Positions 15,135 to 22,203 of a stretch of 64,000 bases of DNA are shown here, piece by piece (positions within the stretch are counted from its first letter, which is position 1; the number at the start of each line of letters is the position of its first letter). This DNA is from Faecalibacterium prausnitzii. Its GTDB lineage: Bacteria > Bacillota > Clostridia > Oscillospirales > Ruminococcaceae. The stretch is taken from NCBI RefSeq assembly GCF_019967995.1, contig NZ_CP065377.1, forward strand, positions 806,001 to 870,000, in the 5' to 3' direction. A program made the translations under genes and the position numbers. A model generated the notes under the pieces. The model was given only the letters and a program-made list of their open reading frames with translations. It had not been told where the DNA came from and made no database searches.

Positions 15135-15799
15135 CGCATTTCCTCCTTGATTCTCCAAATGTACTTCTCGGCTTCCTCTAAGATCTCAGTCACCTGCTGC
15201 TTCCGCTTCGGGCTGGTGAGCAGGCTGGGATTGAAGGTGAAGCTATATTCGAGCCGCTGGATCATGGCATGAACCGCGGATTGCAGTTCGGTGTACAGCA
15301 TCATTTCCTCGATGCTTCCGGCGTTCTCAAAGGACGACCGGATGGGCGTATAGGGGTAGACAGGCGGTTTGCCATCCACCACCTCAGGCGGCGCATAAAC
15401 CGCCGTAGAGCGCCGGATAGGCTCTATCTGCTGGATGCTGCCCATAGGGTTCAGCGCAAGGCTGATGCGAACCGCATCATCCACCCGGCGCATCTCCTCT
15501 GGGGTCAGATGCCCCAGATACTTCAGTGCCCGGCTTTTGTCGATGGTGAAGATCTGCTCTGCCTGCACAACGGACGGCATATTCAACCCTGCGTTTTCCA
15601 ACAGGCAGTGGGTCGGCTGGTTTACTTTCTTTTCCGCCTTGCTTGTCATGGTCGCAACGATCAGGGTCGGAGAGTGATAATTGCCCACGTCATTCTGAAG
15701 AATGACCACCGGGCGGTCACCGTGCTGTTCCGAGCCGGTGCTCGCCCCGAAATGGGTGAAGAAGATGTCTCCGCGTTGGAATTTCCAGTTTTGCTGCAA
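15125..15799 (-). CDS. PemK/MazF-like protein with C-terminal extension
   Basis: The start is TTG at 15799 behind GGAGG. The first 110 residues match the PemK/MazF fold: FQRGDIFFTHFG, RPVVILQNDVGNYHSPTLIV, VNQPTHCLLENAGL, PSVVQAEQIFTIDKSRALKY. MazF toxins cut mRNA. The remaining 110 residues are a helical extension not found in ordinary MazF, and no small antitoxin gene precedes it. It may therefore be a regulator or a toxin controlled by the overlapping ParB-like protein; this is inference. The upstream neighbour is a small Cys-pair protein. Confidence 0.75.
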   Translation of the reverse strand: MQQNWKFQRGDIFFTHFGASTGSEQHGDRPVVILQNDVGNYHSPTLIVATMTSKAEKKVNQPTHCLLENAGLNMPSVVQAEQIFTIDKSRALKYLGHLTPEEMRRVDDAVRISLALNPMGSIQQIEPIRRSTAVYAPPEVVDGKPPVYPYTPIRSSFENAGSIEEMMLYTELQSAVHAMIQRLEYSFTFNPSLLTSPKRKQQVTEILEEAEKYIWRIKEEMRCA

Positions 15800-15885
15800 A
15801 ATTGTACCTCCATGTTGTTATGTGCAAAGCCCGCTGCCGGATGTTCCGCAACGAGCTTCGTTCAAGGTATGGTGGTATGGTTGGG

Positions 15886-16113
15886 TCAGCGGTGCATGAC
15901 CACATAATCATAGCCGCGCCGCATCTGGCAGACGGTGCATGTGTCCATGCTCCGGTCTGGGCTGGGTACAAGCGCGATTTTGAAAGCCTTTGCATCCACA
16001 AAGTGCCGCAGACAGGTACCGCAGAGAGTTCGGATGGACTTGACCATCTCAGGGGTCAGCTCCATCTCCTCGTAGATCTCCTGCTCGCGCACCGTGGGGT
16101 TCAACTCGTCCAT
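15886..16113 (-). CDS. Small protein with two Cys-x2-Cys pairs
   Basis: The 75-residue product begins at ATG behind AGGAGG. It has an acidic helical N-terminus (REQEIYEEMELTPEMVKSIR), then TLCGTCLRHF and DTCTVCQMRRGYDY. The paired cysteines suggest a zinc knuckle. It is the first protein gene after the structured RNA and reads into the PemK-like gene 87 bases on. The family is not recognised. Confidence 0.65.
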   Translation of the reverse strand: MDELNPTVREQEIYEEMELTPEMVKSIRTLCGTCLRHFVDAKAFKIALVPSPDRSMDTCTVCQMRRGYDYVVMHR

Positions 16114-16172
16114 AAAAGTGTCCTCCTATGTATCAAAAGTGGATATTCGGGTAAAGAATAAATAAGAATACG

Positions 16173-16484
16173 TAAAAACGGGAACTGCCGGATGCGTGGA
16201 ACGTACCCGGCAGTTCCCGGATCAATATGATTAAAGGTCTCGCATATTCGCCCTCGGCTCCCTGCGAGTGGGGCATGAACATCTGGCAGCGGACTTGTAC
16301 CGCTTCATTGGCATTTCAGCCACCCCGTCTGCTTTGTGACCGGGCCGCGAATTACGGAAGTATCATTATCGGAGTACCAGATGACGGAACTATTCAGTTT
16401 TCAAGGTCCCTGAGGTCGGACGTTTCGCCCTGCGGTGAGTGCCGCTTGGGAAATTGTCCTCTCACTTGGTAGCCGACGAAAATG
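16173..16484 (-). ncRNA. Unassigned ~310-nt structured RNA
   Basis: A sigma-A promoter on the minus strand (TTGAAG-17-TATAAT) predicts transcription from about 16484. A 13-bp hairpin followed by TTTTT ends it near 16173. No convincing coding frame lies between. In RNA order, local stems can be drawn: GCGG/CCGC, GGGCG-AAA-CGTCC, TGGC/GCCA (16309-16322), AGCGG/CCGCT (16288-16304), CTCGCA/TGCGAG (16239-16268) and the terminator. The segment ACCTTGAAAACTGAATA (16391-16407) resembles the boxA-type motif of Firmicute rRNA leaders. It may be an independent small RNA or an attenuated leader for the Cys-pair/PemK/ParB-like genes. I cannot match it to a known RNA class. Confidence 0.6.
16174..16219 (-). 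terminator. Terminator of the structured RNA
   Basis: A perfect 13-bp stem (CGGGAACTGCCGG with CCGGCAGTTCCCG) has a 15-base loop and is followed on the minus strand by TTTTT. It stands upstream of the Cys-pair gene and would stop or attenuate transcripts entering the PemK operon. Confidence 0.85.
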
Positions 16485-16489
16485 GTCAA

Positions 16490-16518
16490 ATTATAACCAA
16501 AAATCAAAACTTCTTCAA
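16490..16518 (-). promoter_or_regulatory. Promoter of the structured RNA
   Basis: Minus strand TTGAAG, 17 bases, TATAAT. The -35 box lies inside the last codons of the sigma-like gene, so RNA synthesis can begin independently of it. Confidence 0.75.
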
Positions 16519-16977
16519 AAAAATAGTGATTTTCATTATTCTCTTATGAATTGCAGGCTGTGAGATATTAAAAACTTTAGAAATTTCGCTCTCGTTGTAA
16601 CCTTCATAGGCGTAGAGCGTCAAAAGTTTGAGGTCATCTTCCGATAAATTTTCAAGAGCAGACAGCAACCGTTCGTTCTCGATTTCACCGATCCATGCAA
16701 ATTTGCTCTTAGTTTCGTGATAGGTATCCGTTGTGGTAATGACCTCCTGATAGCGCAACATCAAGGGAGATGCTTCTTCCTCGGAACCTTCATACGCAGG
16801 AGCCGTGAATTCCTGCGTCCGCTCAACGAAGGTACGTTTCGAATTGAACTGCTGACGGTCATAGTCGTACATCTTCTGGATGGCCTCTTCCGTCATTCCC
16901 GCAACTGCGTACTCGATGCGCAACTTTTCCCAGTGTGCTTCAAACTTCTTCAACTCATAGCCTTTATTAAAAGACAT
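16504..16977 (-). CDS. Sigma-70-like factor with region 4
   Basis: The 157-residue protein ends in a clear sigma region 4: LLSALENLSEDDLKLLTLYA, then EGYNESEISKVFNISQPAIH and a basic helix. Region 2 is not recognisable in the N-terminal half, which is charged and Gln/Tyr-rich. It may be an atypical ECF-like factor or a stand-alone region-4 activator; many ICEs encode such a protein before the excision genes. Its gene end carries the promoter of the structured RNA. Confidence 0.7.
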   Translation of the reverse strand: MSFNKGYELKKFEAHWEKLRIEYAVAGMTEEAIQKMYDYDRQQFNSKRTFVERTQEFTAPAYEGSEEEASPLMLRYQEVITTTDTYHETKSKFAWIGEIENERLLSALENLSEDDLKLLTLYAYEGYNESEISKVFNISQPAIHKRIMKITIFLKKF

Positions 16978-17078
16978 CGTAAACCTCCAAATTTTCGATA
17001 AATCGTAAAAAGTCGAAAATTTGGAAGGCTACGGATATTTCGCCGCTTGGGGCATCCACGAAAAACGGACAAACATAA

Positions 17079-17106
17079 AGCCTGCTCCTTTTTACGGGAG
17101 CAGGCT
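17079..17106. other. 10-bp perfect hairpin upstream of the sigma-like gene
   Basis: AGCCTGCTCC and GGAGCAGGCT pair around an 8-base loop. It lies about 100 bases before the sigma-like start, with a weak T-stretch on the minus strand, and could attenuate entry into that gene. Confidence 0.5.
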
Positions 17107-17120
17107 ACCTGAAGGCTAAA

Positions 17121-17193
17121 AAATAGCCGGACAACCAACTAACAGAGCGGTTCTAAAGCAGAATCACTCTATCAGCTGTTGCCCGGCTATTTG
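17121..17193 (-). terminator. Long branched hairpin ending in TTTTTT
   Basis: AAATAGCCGG and CCGGCTATTT, extended by CAAC/GTTG, enclose an inner AGAG...TTCT/AGAA...CTCT stem. On the minus strand the arm runs into TATTTTTTAG, so it probably ends the zinc-ribbon/ImmA operon transcript. Confidence 0.65.
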
Positions 17194-17304
17194 GTGCGCG
17201 TTTCATACATTGCCTTGCGGCAATGGCCCGTTGCTCGGTGACGAACAGTCCATATTCAGGGTGCAATGCACCCGATTTTTGAAATTGTGGTTTGTCTAAA
17301 AAAG
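17194..17304. other. Two further hairpins, no gene
   Basis: CATTGCC-TTGC-GGCAATG (17208-17225) and GGGTGC-AAT-GCACCC (17259-17273, followed on the plus strand by GATTTTT) are perfect. Together with the two hairpins at 17079-17193 they make the whole gap 16978-17304 unusually structured. I see no coding frame in it. Confidence 0.5.
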
Positions 17305-17508
17305 TCAGCGTCTGCGGTAGGCTAAGTCAACTGTTGCTATGTTACCGCACTTGAGGCACTTTATGCTGATAGAGCCTGAACAGCTCTCGGTTTTTTGGTA
17401 GAGCTTGTGTCCGCAAACCGGACAAAACCTCCAGCCAATGCTGAATTGTGCCTGCTGTATATTGTTCAGCGGTTTACTCTTAAAAGAGCGATTATTTGAC
17501 CAAGTCAT
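17305..17508 (-). CDS. Small zinc-ribbon protein
   Basis: ATG 17508 follows GGAGAATA, which overlaps the stop of the ImmA-like gene. The 67 residues contain WRFCPVCGHKLYQ and SIKCLKCGNIATVDLAY, two Cys-x2-Cys pairs about 20 apart, typical of a zinc ribbon. Similar cysteine-rich proteins occur on Tn916-type elements. It is last in a four-gene operon with two other zinc-ribbon-like proteins. Its role is unknown. Confidence 0.65.
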   Translation of the reverse strand: MTWSNNRSFKSKPLNNIQQAQFSIGWRFCPVCGHKLYQKTESCSGSISIKCLKCGNIATVDLAYRRR

Positions 17509-17509
17509 A

Positions 17510-18217
17510 TTATTCTCCAAATCGAATGACGTCCAATGGATGGCAGTGGATGGGTTTTCCGTTGATGACCTGCATCTGCTGTAATCTGATCCTGATCGCA
17601 GACCACGATACCCCGATCCGTGCAGCCATCTCCAGAATTCTTTCATAGTTCGGGTCCGATGCGGATTTGTACAGGATTCCATTTGGCAGGCACAGCGCTG
17701 CACGTTCTATTTCGGCGTTGACCAGAAATGTTGGCATCAGCAGCTCCGCTGCAAGGGTATTCGCCTGCCATTCTTCCCATGAGGGCTGTCCGTTTCGTTC
17801 CCGATAGGCAATGTGCCCACGGCACTTGACTGCTTTTCCGTAGTCGTTCGGAAACAGGTCAGCCAGTATATGGTGCGCCGCTTCATGCGCTATCGTGAAA
17901 TTCCGGCATCCGGTGCAGCTGTCTGACGCAAGGGCGGAATCGATTACAACGTCCTTCGGCATGAACACCTCCACAAGCTTTGTCCCGTCCCCCAAGGTTA
18001 CGGTAAAACCGCATTTCTGGAAAACAGTCAGTCCTAGAATACTTCCATCGCTGCATAGCGGCAGCATTTTCACATTCAGCCCAAGAACAGAACTTGCGAG
18101 CCGTTCAGGGTCAATGGGTTCTGGGTCATCTTTACTGATCCCGAAACGGGTATAGTACTGGTCGATATACTTACCCGCTATGTGCGAAAGATCTGCGCGG
18201 GATAAGTATCTTGCCAT
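17510..18217 (-). CDS. ImmA/IrrE family metallopeptidase
   Basis: The start ATG at 18217 overlaps the upstream stop (TAATG). The 235-residue protein has the zinc motif FTIAHEAAHHIL (HExxH) and the downstream EWQANTLAAELLMPTFLV block, in which the Glu completes the site. In ICEBs1 and related elements ImmA cleaves the ImmR repressor and so triggers excision. Here the likely target is the divergent S24 repressor; this is inference, since S24 repressors usually cleave themselves. A C-terminal helical segment (ILEMAARIGVSWSAIRIRLQ) is typical of the family. Confidence 0.85.
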   Translation of the reverse strand: MARYLSRADLSHIAGKYIDQYYTRFGISKDDPEPIDPERLASSVLGLNVKMLPLCSDGSILGLTVFQKCGFTVTLGDGTKLVEVFMPKDVVIDSALASDSCTGCRNFTIAHEAAHHILADLFPNDYGKAVKCRGHIAYRERNGQPSWEEWQANTLAAELLMPTFLVNAEIERAALCLPNGILYKSASDPNYERILEMAARIGVSWSAIRIRLQQMQVINGKPIHCHPLDVIRFGE

Positions 18218-18498
18218 TACGAAGCACAGCTTTCCGGCACGGAGCAGTAGGCTTCCACGAACCACTTGCCCCGTTCAAGCCAAAGATTCCGCTTCTGACC
18301 GCAGATCAGGCAGGTGAAGCAGTGACCTTTTCCGCCTAGGCGTGATGTCCCATGTTTGACTGCCAAGACACGATCAATTCCATAAGTGTGAGCCTTGTCA
18401 TAGTTTATGGCAAGAGGGCGGATCTTACCGTCAGGAGTAAAACGAACGTCCACTTCGACGTATCTTTTCTCACGGCGAAGGTTGTAATCACCACACAT
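18217..18498 (-). CDS. Cys-pair protein in the ImmA operon
   Basis: ATG 18498 follows AAGGAGGAATTCTG. The 93-residue protein has a strand-rich N-terminus (KRYVEVDVRFTPDGKIRPLA), a HCFTCLICGQKRNLW zinc-knuckle-like segment and a C-terminal Cys. Its TAATG overlap with the ImmA-like gene indicates coupling. Proteins of this kind are common in ICE control regions, without known function. Confidence 0.65.
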   Translation of the reverse strand: MCGDYNLRREKRYVEVDVRFTPDGKIRPLAINYDKAHTYGIDRVLAVKHGTSRLGGKGHCFTCLICGQKRNLWLERGKWFVEAYCSVPESCAS

Positions 18499-18541
18499 CA
18501 GAATTCCTCCTTTTTGCGGATTTATCAAAACACGGCGTGCA

Positions 18542-18739
18542 TTACTTGCGAATCATACTGCGTGCCACGAGCTGTTTTTCGTTCAACAGCGGAACGGACA
18601 CTGTATGTTTTTTCCACTCATCCATAGAGCAGGTCACTGCTTTGCACAGACGGCATTTTGTCCAGCCACCGGTTTCATCAAGATCCACATCATAATTCAT
18701 GGTTCCGCACATTGGACATCTTACATTTTCTTTTCTCAT
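18542..18739 (-). CDS. Zinc-ribbon protein, first gene of the ImmA operon
   Basis: The 65-residue product starts at ATG 18739 behind GCGAGGTG. It has VRCPMCGTMNYDVDL and WTKCRLCKAVT, two Cys-x2-Cys pairs 18 apart, followed by a basic tail. A consensus promoter lies about 90 bases upstream and is divergent from that of the S24 repressor. The role is not known. Confidence 0.65.
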   Translation of the reverse strand: MRKENVRCPMCGTMNYDVDLDETGGWTKCRLCKAVTCSMDEWKKHTVSVPLLNEKQLVARSMIRK

Positions 18740-18825
18740 AGTATCACCTCGCAAAAAAAACGCCAAACAAACACAATCCCATGCGAAAATAACACTAAAA
18801 GGCTGTTATTTGTGGATTTGGTTTG

Positions 18826-18854
18826 ATTATACACCCACTTTATGGAGATGTCAA
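18826..18854 (-). promoter_or_regulatory. Consensus promoter of the ImmA operon
   Basis: Minus strand TTGACA, 17 bases, TATAAT: a full consensus. It lies back to back with the repressor promoter; between them GCGCATTT and GCCATTTT form an imperfect direct repeat that could be an operator. Confidence 0.85.
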
Positions 18855-18887
18855 TTGCGCATTTGTCGCCATTTTAGAGATTTCCTG

Positions 18888-18916
18888 TTGATTTCTTATA
18901 TTTTCTATACTATAAT
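18888..18916 (+). promoter_or_regulatory. Promoter of the S24 repressor gene
   Basis: TTGATT, 17 bases, TATAAT, about 33 bases before the start codon. Only 33 bases separate its -35 box from that of the opposite promoter, so one bound repressor could control both. Confidence 0.85.
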
Positions 18917-18949
18917 AGAGCTACCGGATCACAAAGGAGTGTTCTTGTT

Positions 18950-19777
18950 ATGAAAAAGAAAACCACGCTCACCAAAATGCACATAGCCCCATCCACAGTG
19001 CGCTATGATGCAGTCGCTGCGAGGGATAGCAATGAGGTTGGTCAGATTCTCGCAGGCACACGAAAAAGAAATGGCTATTCACTTGTAGCTTTCTCTGAAC
19101 TTCTCCGTCACTATGGCGTCGATGTCAGTGATAAAGGAATCAGCAAATGGGAAAAAGGCTATACCACTCCTAGCATCTACCAACTAGTTGCAATCTGCTA
19201 CGCATTGAACATCAAGGAGGGTCCTTCCTACTTTACAAAGAACTTCCAGAAACCCGCCCTTCTAAATGACATCGGGCAAAAAAAAGTCGCTGAGTACGAA
19301 ATGGACTTGATTGCATCCCGACGCTACCAGCCAGACGCAGAAGAGCCCGCGGAAATCGACTACATAATGATGCCTGTATCAGAGTTGCCAGTATCGGCAG
19401 GTCTAGGAGCTTTTCTTGAGGGTGAAATGTTCCAGCAGATACAAGTGCCTGCCAGTAGCGTTCCGGCTGGTGCCGAGTTCGGGATATATGTTAGCGGTGA
19501 TAGTATGGAGCCACGCTATCATAACGGACAGATTGTATGGGTGAAGCGCTGCGAAGAACTTGAGTGCGGGGATATCGGGATATTCGTATATGATGACTGT
19601 GGATATCTGAAAAAATACGATGAACATACCCCAGACAAATCCCAAGCAGAGTTCCTTACCGACAGCTATGGCGTGGTGCATAACCAACCGGTTTTGGTTT
19701 CTCTTAACACCAAATATTCGCCGATCCTTATATCTCCAGAGCAAAGATTCGAGGTTGTTGGAAAAGTTTTGAACTAA
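18950..19777 (+). CDS. LexA/CI-like repressor with HTH and S24 peptidase domain
   Basis: The 275-residue protein has an N-terminal XRE-type helix-turn-helix (about 28-85, with SDKGISKWEKGYTTPSIYQL) and a C-terminal S24 domain. The serine lies in YVSGDSMEPRYHNGQI, the likely catalytic lysine in DCGYLKKYDEH, and a candidate Ala-Gly cleavage site in LPVSAGLGAFLEG. Such repressors cleave themselves when RecA is activated and so release prophages and ICEs under DNA damage. It is divergent from the ImmA operon and followed by a second small HTH protein. Start after AAAGGAG. Confidence 0.88.
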   Translation: MKKKTTLTKMHIAPSTVRYDAVAARDSNEVGQILAGTRKRNGYSLVAFSELLRHYGVDVSDKGISKWEKGYTTPSIYQLVAICYALNIKEGPSYFTKNFQKPALLNDIGQKKVAEYEMDLIASRRYQPDAEEPAEIDYIMMPVSELPVSAGLGAFLEGEMFQQIQVPASSVPAGAEFGIYVSGDSMEPRYHNGQIVWVKRCEELECGDIGIFVYDDCGYLKKYDEHTPDKSQAEFLTDSYGVVHNQPVLVSLNTKYSPILISPEQRFEVVGKVLN

Positions 19778-19796
19778 AAAGATGGGAGGAGTTTTT

Positions 19797-20000
19797 GTGG
19801 ATACGATCAAGCGTGTTCAGGATTTGATGCAAGTGCGTGATATGAATCTATGTGTATTGGCAAAGAAATGCGGAATATCGTACTCCACGATTCAAACCAC
19901 CGCCCGTCGGGGAGGGCAGTTAAGCGTAGAGACGATTGAAAGAATTTGTCAGGGTTTAGGAATTACATTAAAAGACTTCTTCGATTCCTCCTACCTGTAA
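19797..20000 (+). CDS. Small XRE-type DNA-binding protein
   Basis: GTG 19797 follows GGGAGGAG, whereas the in-frame ATG at 19782 includes that site. The 67-residue product is a single HTH: VLAKKCGISYSTIQTTARRG, then LSVETIERICQGLGITLKDF, as in short Cro-like regulators. It lies 19 bases after the S24 repressor and is followed by a strong terminator, so the two form a regulatory pair on one transcript. Confidence 0.8.
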   Translation: MDTIKRVQDLMQVRDMNLCVLAKKCGISYSTIQTTARRGGQLSVETIERICQGLGITLKDFFDSSYL

Positions 20001-20016
20001 ATATAGGGGCAGCAAA

Positions 20017-20060
20017 AAAGCCGTTCGCCACGCTGGAAAATCTGCGTGGTGAACGGCTTT
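20017..20060 (+). terminator. Terminator of the repressor transcript
   Basis: A 17-bp stem (AAAGCCGTTCGCCACGC with GCGTGGTGAACGGCTTT, one G-T pair) around a 10-base loop, 17 bases after the HTH stop codon. Confidence 0.85.
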
Positions 20061-20074
20061 AATACTGCTTCTAT

Positions 20075-20197
20075 TTATCCTTTGGTAATCTCCAGATAAA
20101 CACTAATCTCCATGATTGTTACCATTGAAGGAATACATTTGCGACGATCTTCGGGCATACCGAATAAGATTTGCATTGGCAGTTGAAGACGGCTCAT
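20075..20197 (-). CDS. Possible 40-residue protein
   Basis: A frame starting at ATG 20197 encodes MSRLQLPMQILFGMPEDRR and a hydrophobic end with an Ile/Val-rich segment. There is only a weak AGGT upstream and no promoter. It occupies the only open stretch between the repressor terminator and the next gene. It could be a gene remnant. Confidence 0.3.
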   Translation of the reverse strand: MSRLQLPMQILFGMPEDRRKCIPSMVTIMEISVYLEITKG

Positions 20198-20205
20198 GTT
20201 ACCTA

Positions 20206-20234
20206 TTGCAATTCTGACTATTTGGAAATATACT
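20206..20234 (+). promoter_or_regulatory. Promoter of the basic coiled-coil gene
   Basis: TTGCAA, 17 bases, TATACT, about 40 bases before the start codon at 20276. Confidence 0.65.
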
Positions 20235-20275
20235 TGTAAGTATCAAATTATTTCACTTTATGGGAGGAAATTATT

Positions 20276-20611
20276 ATGGCAAGACCCAAGGGAAGCAAGA
20301 ATAAGGCTCGTACTGTAAAGGCCAGCGTTGATTATGTAGCAGTCATTGCAGAAAAGGCCGCAAAAAAAGAGAAAATCGAATCTGAGGTTGCTACGTTGAC
20401 TGCAAATCTCGATGATCTGAAGACGCAGCTGAAAGCCAAGAAAGCAGAATTGAAAGCCGCCACCAAGGAACTTGCCAAAGCCGAAAACAAAAAAGCTGCC
20501 GCCGAAGCAAAAGCAGCAGAAGAAGCAAAGAAGGGCGAAGCAGAAGATGTGCTGAAGAAGCTGCTTGCCAGCGGTATGACGGCTGAAGAAATCCTTGCAA
20601 AGCTCCAGTAA
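20276..20611 (+). CDS. Lys/Ala-rich coiled-coil protein with AT-hook-like N-terminus
   Basis: The 111-residue product follows GGGAGGAAATTATT. It opens with ARPKGSKNKARTVK, which resembles an AT-hook (RPKGSKNK). A long charged coiled coil follows (about 28-95, ESEVATLTANLDDLKTQLKA), and it ends in GMTAEEILAKLQ. The build recalls small nucleoid-associated proteins, so DNA compaction or silencing of element genes is possible; this is inference. It has its own promoter and terminator. Confidence 0.65.
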   Translation: MARPKGSKNKARTVKASVDYVAVIAEKAAKKEKIESEVATLTANLDDLKTQLKAKKAELKAATKELAKAENKKAAAEAKAAEEAKKGEAEDVLKKLLASGMTAEEILAKLQ

Positions 20612-20651
20612 TGCAATATGATGAACTGGACAAGCTGCTGAAGTAAAGGAA

Positions 20652-20695
20652 GGGGCTGTTGCACAAGGATAAAACCGGTGTAACAGCCTCTTTTT
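20652..20695 (+). terminator. Terminator after the coiled-coil gene
   Basis: GGGGCTGTTGCAC and GTGTAACAGCCTC pair (13 bp with G-T pairs) and are followed by TTTTT. Confidence 0.8.
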
Positions 20696-20802
20696 CATTC
20701 ATGCTGCAATTTTTTCAGCTTTTCAAACGTATCTAAATTAAAGTGGTATATCATCTTCCTATTTCACAAATCCTTGCCGTTTTCAGACAGGAGGTTGCTT
20801 TT

Positions 20803-21591
20803 ATGAAAGTATCTGCCGACTATCGTATGCTCGCTCTCGATGCCCTGCGCGGAAAATGGAAAACTGCTGTTTTGACAGGTATTGCCGCCAGTGCGCTCGG
20901 TGCTACCATTGTGAGCAGTTCCAACAGTGCCGTATCCAATTCCAATCAGGCAAAGGACATCCATTTTGAACTGTTCTCCCAGCCCAACGGCGGTCGGCTG
21001 CTTGCTGTTCTGCTTGCCGGCATTGTTCTGTGGGCAGTCCTCCAACTGATCGTGGGCGGTGCAGTTCAACTGGGATATGCTCATTTTAATCTGAACCTTG
21101 TAGATGGAAATGATGCTGCCATCTCGGACTTGTTCTCTCAGAAAGACCGTCTGTGGGATGGCTTCTGCATGAAATTCCTGCAGGGTCTGTACATCGCCCT
21201 CTGGTCGCTGCTGTTGGTGATTCCGGGAATCGTGAAAACATACAGCTATGCGATGACACCTTACATCATGTCCGAGCATCCTTCGCTGACCGCAAATGAA
21301 GCGATCACAGAATCCCGGCGGATCATGAATGGCAACAAATGGCGGCTGTTCTGTCTGGATTTCAGCTTCATTGGCTGGGAGCTGCTCTGTTCGGTGCCAC
21401 TGTATGCCGAGGGTTTTCTGGTTCTCAAATATTTCACCGGTTCAGAGGCTCTGGCGATTTCTCTTGTTCTTCTGCTGACAATTCCATTGAGCATTGGCTT
21501 CTTTTTTGTACACCCCTATGAGGAAGCTGCATGGGCTACTTTCTACCGCGATATTACCGCAGCACCTACCGAACCGGATGAAGCATATTGA
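20803..21591 (+). CDS. DUF975 family membrane protein
   Basis: ATG 20803 follows CAGGAGG. The 262-residue protein begins with the DUF975 signature (ADYRMLALDALRGKWKTAVL). It has about five hydrophobic helices, the conserved LLVIPGIVKTYSYAMTPYIM and LTANEAITESRRIMNGNKW segments, and a final HPYEEAAWATFYRDI. The family is of unknown function and is common in Firmicutes. Its end overlaps the remains of a SLOG-type gene. Confidence 0.85.
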   Translation: MKVSADYRMLALDALRGKWKTAVLTGIAASALGATIVSSSNSAVSNSNQAKDIHFELFSQPNGGRLLAVLLAGIVLWAVLQLIVGGAVQLGYAHFNLNLVDGNDAAISDLFSQKDRLWDGFCMKFLQGLYIALWSLLLVIPGIVKTYSYAMTPYIMSEHPSLTANEAITESRRIMNGNKWRLFCLDFSFIGWELLCSVPLYAEGFLVLKYFTGSEALAISLVLLLTIPLSIGFFFVHPYEEAAWATFYRDITAAPTEPDEAY

Positions 21592-21910
21592 CTTTTATAT
21601 TAAAATTATCGTTGTAGTTCCCTTCATCGGCTATGACTCTAAATGGCCGGATCAGAGTAAACATAGATTGAAAAAGCTGATCCAAAACGCAAACGATTCT
21701 ATTGTTATTTCACACTCTGCGGATGTTTCCAGTTATAAAAAAAGAAATTATTATATGGTCGATCATGCAGAGTACCTTATCGGTGTGTTTGATAATCAGA
21801 AAAAGCTGCGCTCAGGTACAGCACAGACCGTCAACTATGCCTTGCATCAGGGAAAAGTAATCACTCTGATCCATCCAGACACTATGGAGATAACAGCCCC
21901 TGCGCCTTAA
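21578..21910 (+). pseudogene. C-terminal remnant of a SLOG-type protein
   Basis: In a frame overlapping the end of the DUF975 gene, the translation reads IIVVVPFIGYDSKWPDQSKH, then KRNYYMVDHAEYLIGVFDNQ, LRSGTAQTVNYA and GKVITLIHPD. These are the C-terminal blocks of SLOG (DprA/LOG-like nucleotide-binding) proteins often found on ICEs. The N-terminal half is missing and no ribosome site is present. It marks a deletion scar at the left edge of the cargo. Confidence 0.6.
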
Positions 21911-21952
21911 CAAATTCACAAAAATTTTTCATTAGCATTTCCAACAAAATAT

Positions 21953-21980
21953 TTTCATTGAAGGGGTGCTGTGATATAAT
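21953..21980 (+). promoter_or_regulatory. Candidate promoter of the immunity array
   Basis: TTTCAT, 16 bases, TATAAT with an extended -10 (TGATATAAT). It is the only clear plus-strand promoter I see before the array, 224 bases upstream of its first gene. Confidence 0.6.
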
Positions 21981-22017
21981 AAGATATAAAACTACGCTCA
22001 GAACAAATGGTGCCGCT

Positions 22018-22188
22018 ATGAACAAATATATTGGACAGCAATTTGCTGCTTTAAGATACGAAAAAAATATTTTGGTTGTTGAAGAAACTACATCTGCTGG
22101 TGGATGCGGCTCCTTCAACGCGGCTTCTTCATGTCCTGCGTCAGCCTGTCTTTATGACAGTGCGGCGTGGGGCTTTTTTATTGCCTGA
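22018..22188 (+). pseudogene. Hybrid leader frame: truncated XRE start joined to foreign sequence
   Basis: The first residues (MNKYIGQQFAALRYEKN) look like the start of an XRE regulator of the YIGQRLRxLRYEKN type. After them the frame turns into a Cys/Ser/Ala-rich stretch (GGCGSFNAASSCPASACLYD) with no HTH. This suggests a deletion joined a regulator's promoter and first codons to the array. GTGGGGCTTTTTT near 22170 is terminator-like, though its stem is imperfect, so the 216-base leader could attenuate transcription. Confidence 0.45.
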
Positions 22189-22203
22189 AAGGAGTATGAG
22201 AAC

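Noticed and set aside
16227..16472. 81-residue plus-strand frame in the structured-RNA interval
   Set aside because: No ribosome site, no domain, and it lies antisense to stems, promoter and terminator of the minus-strand RNA.
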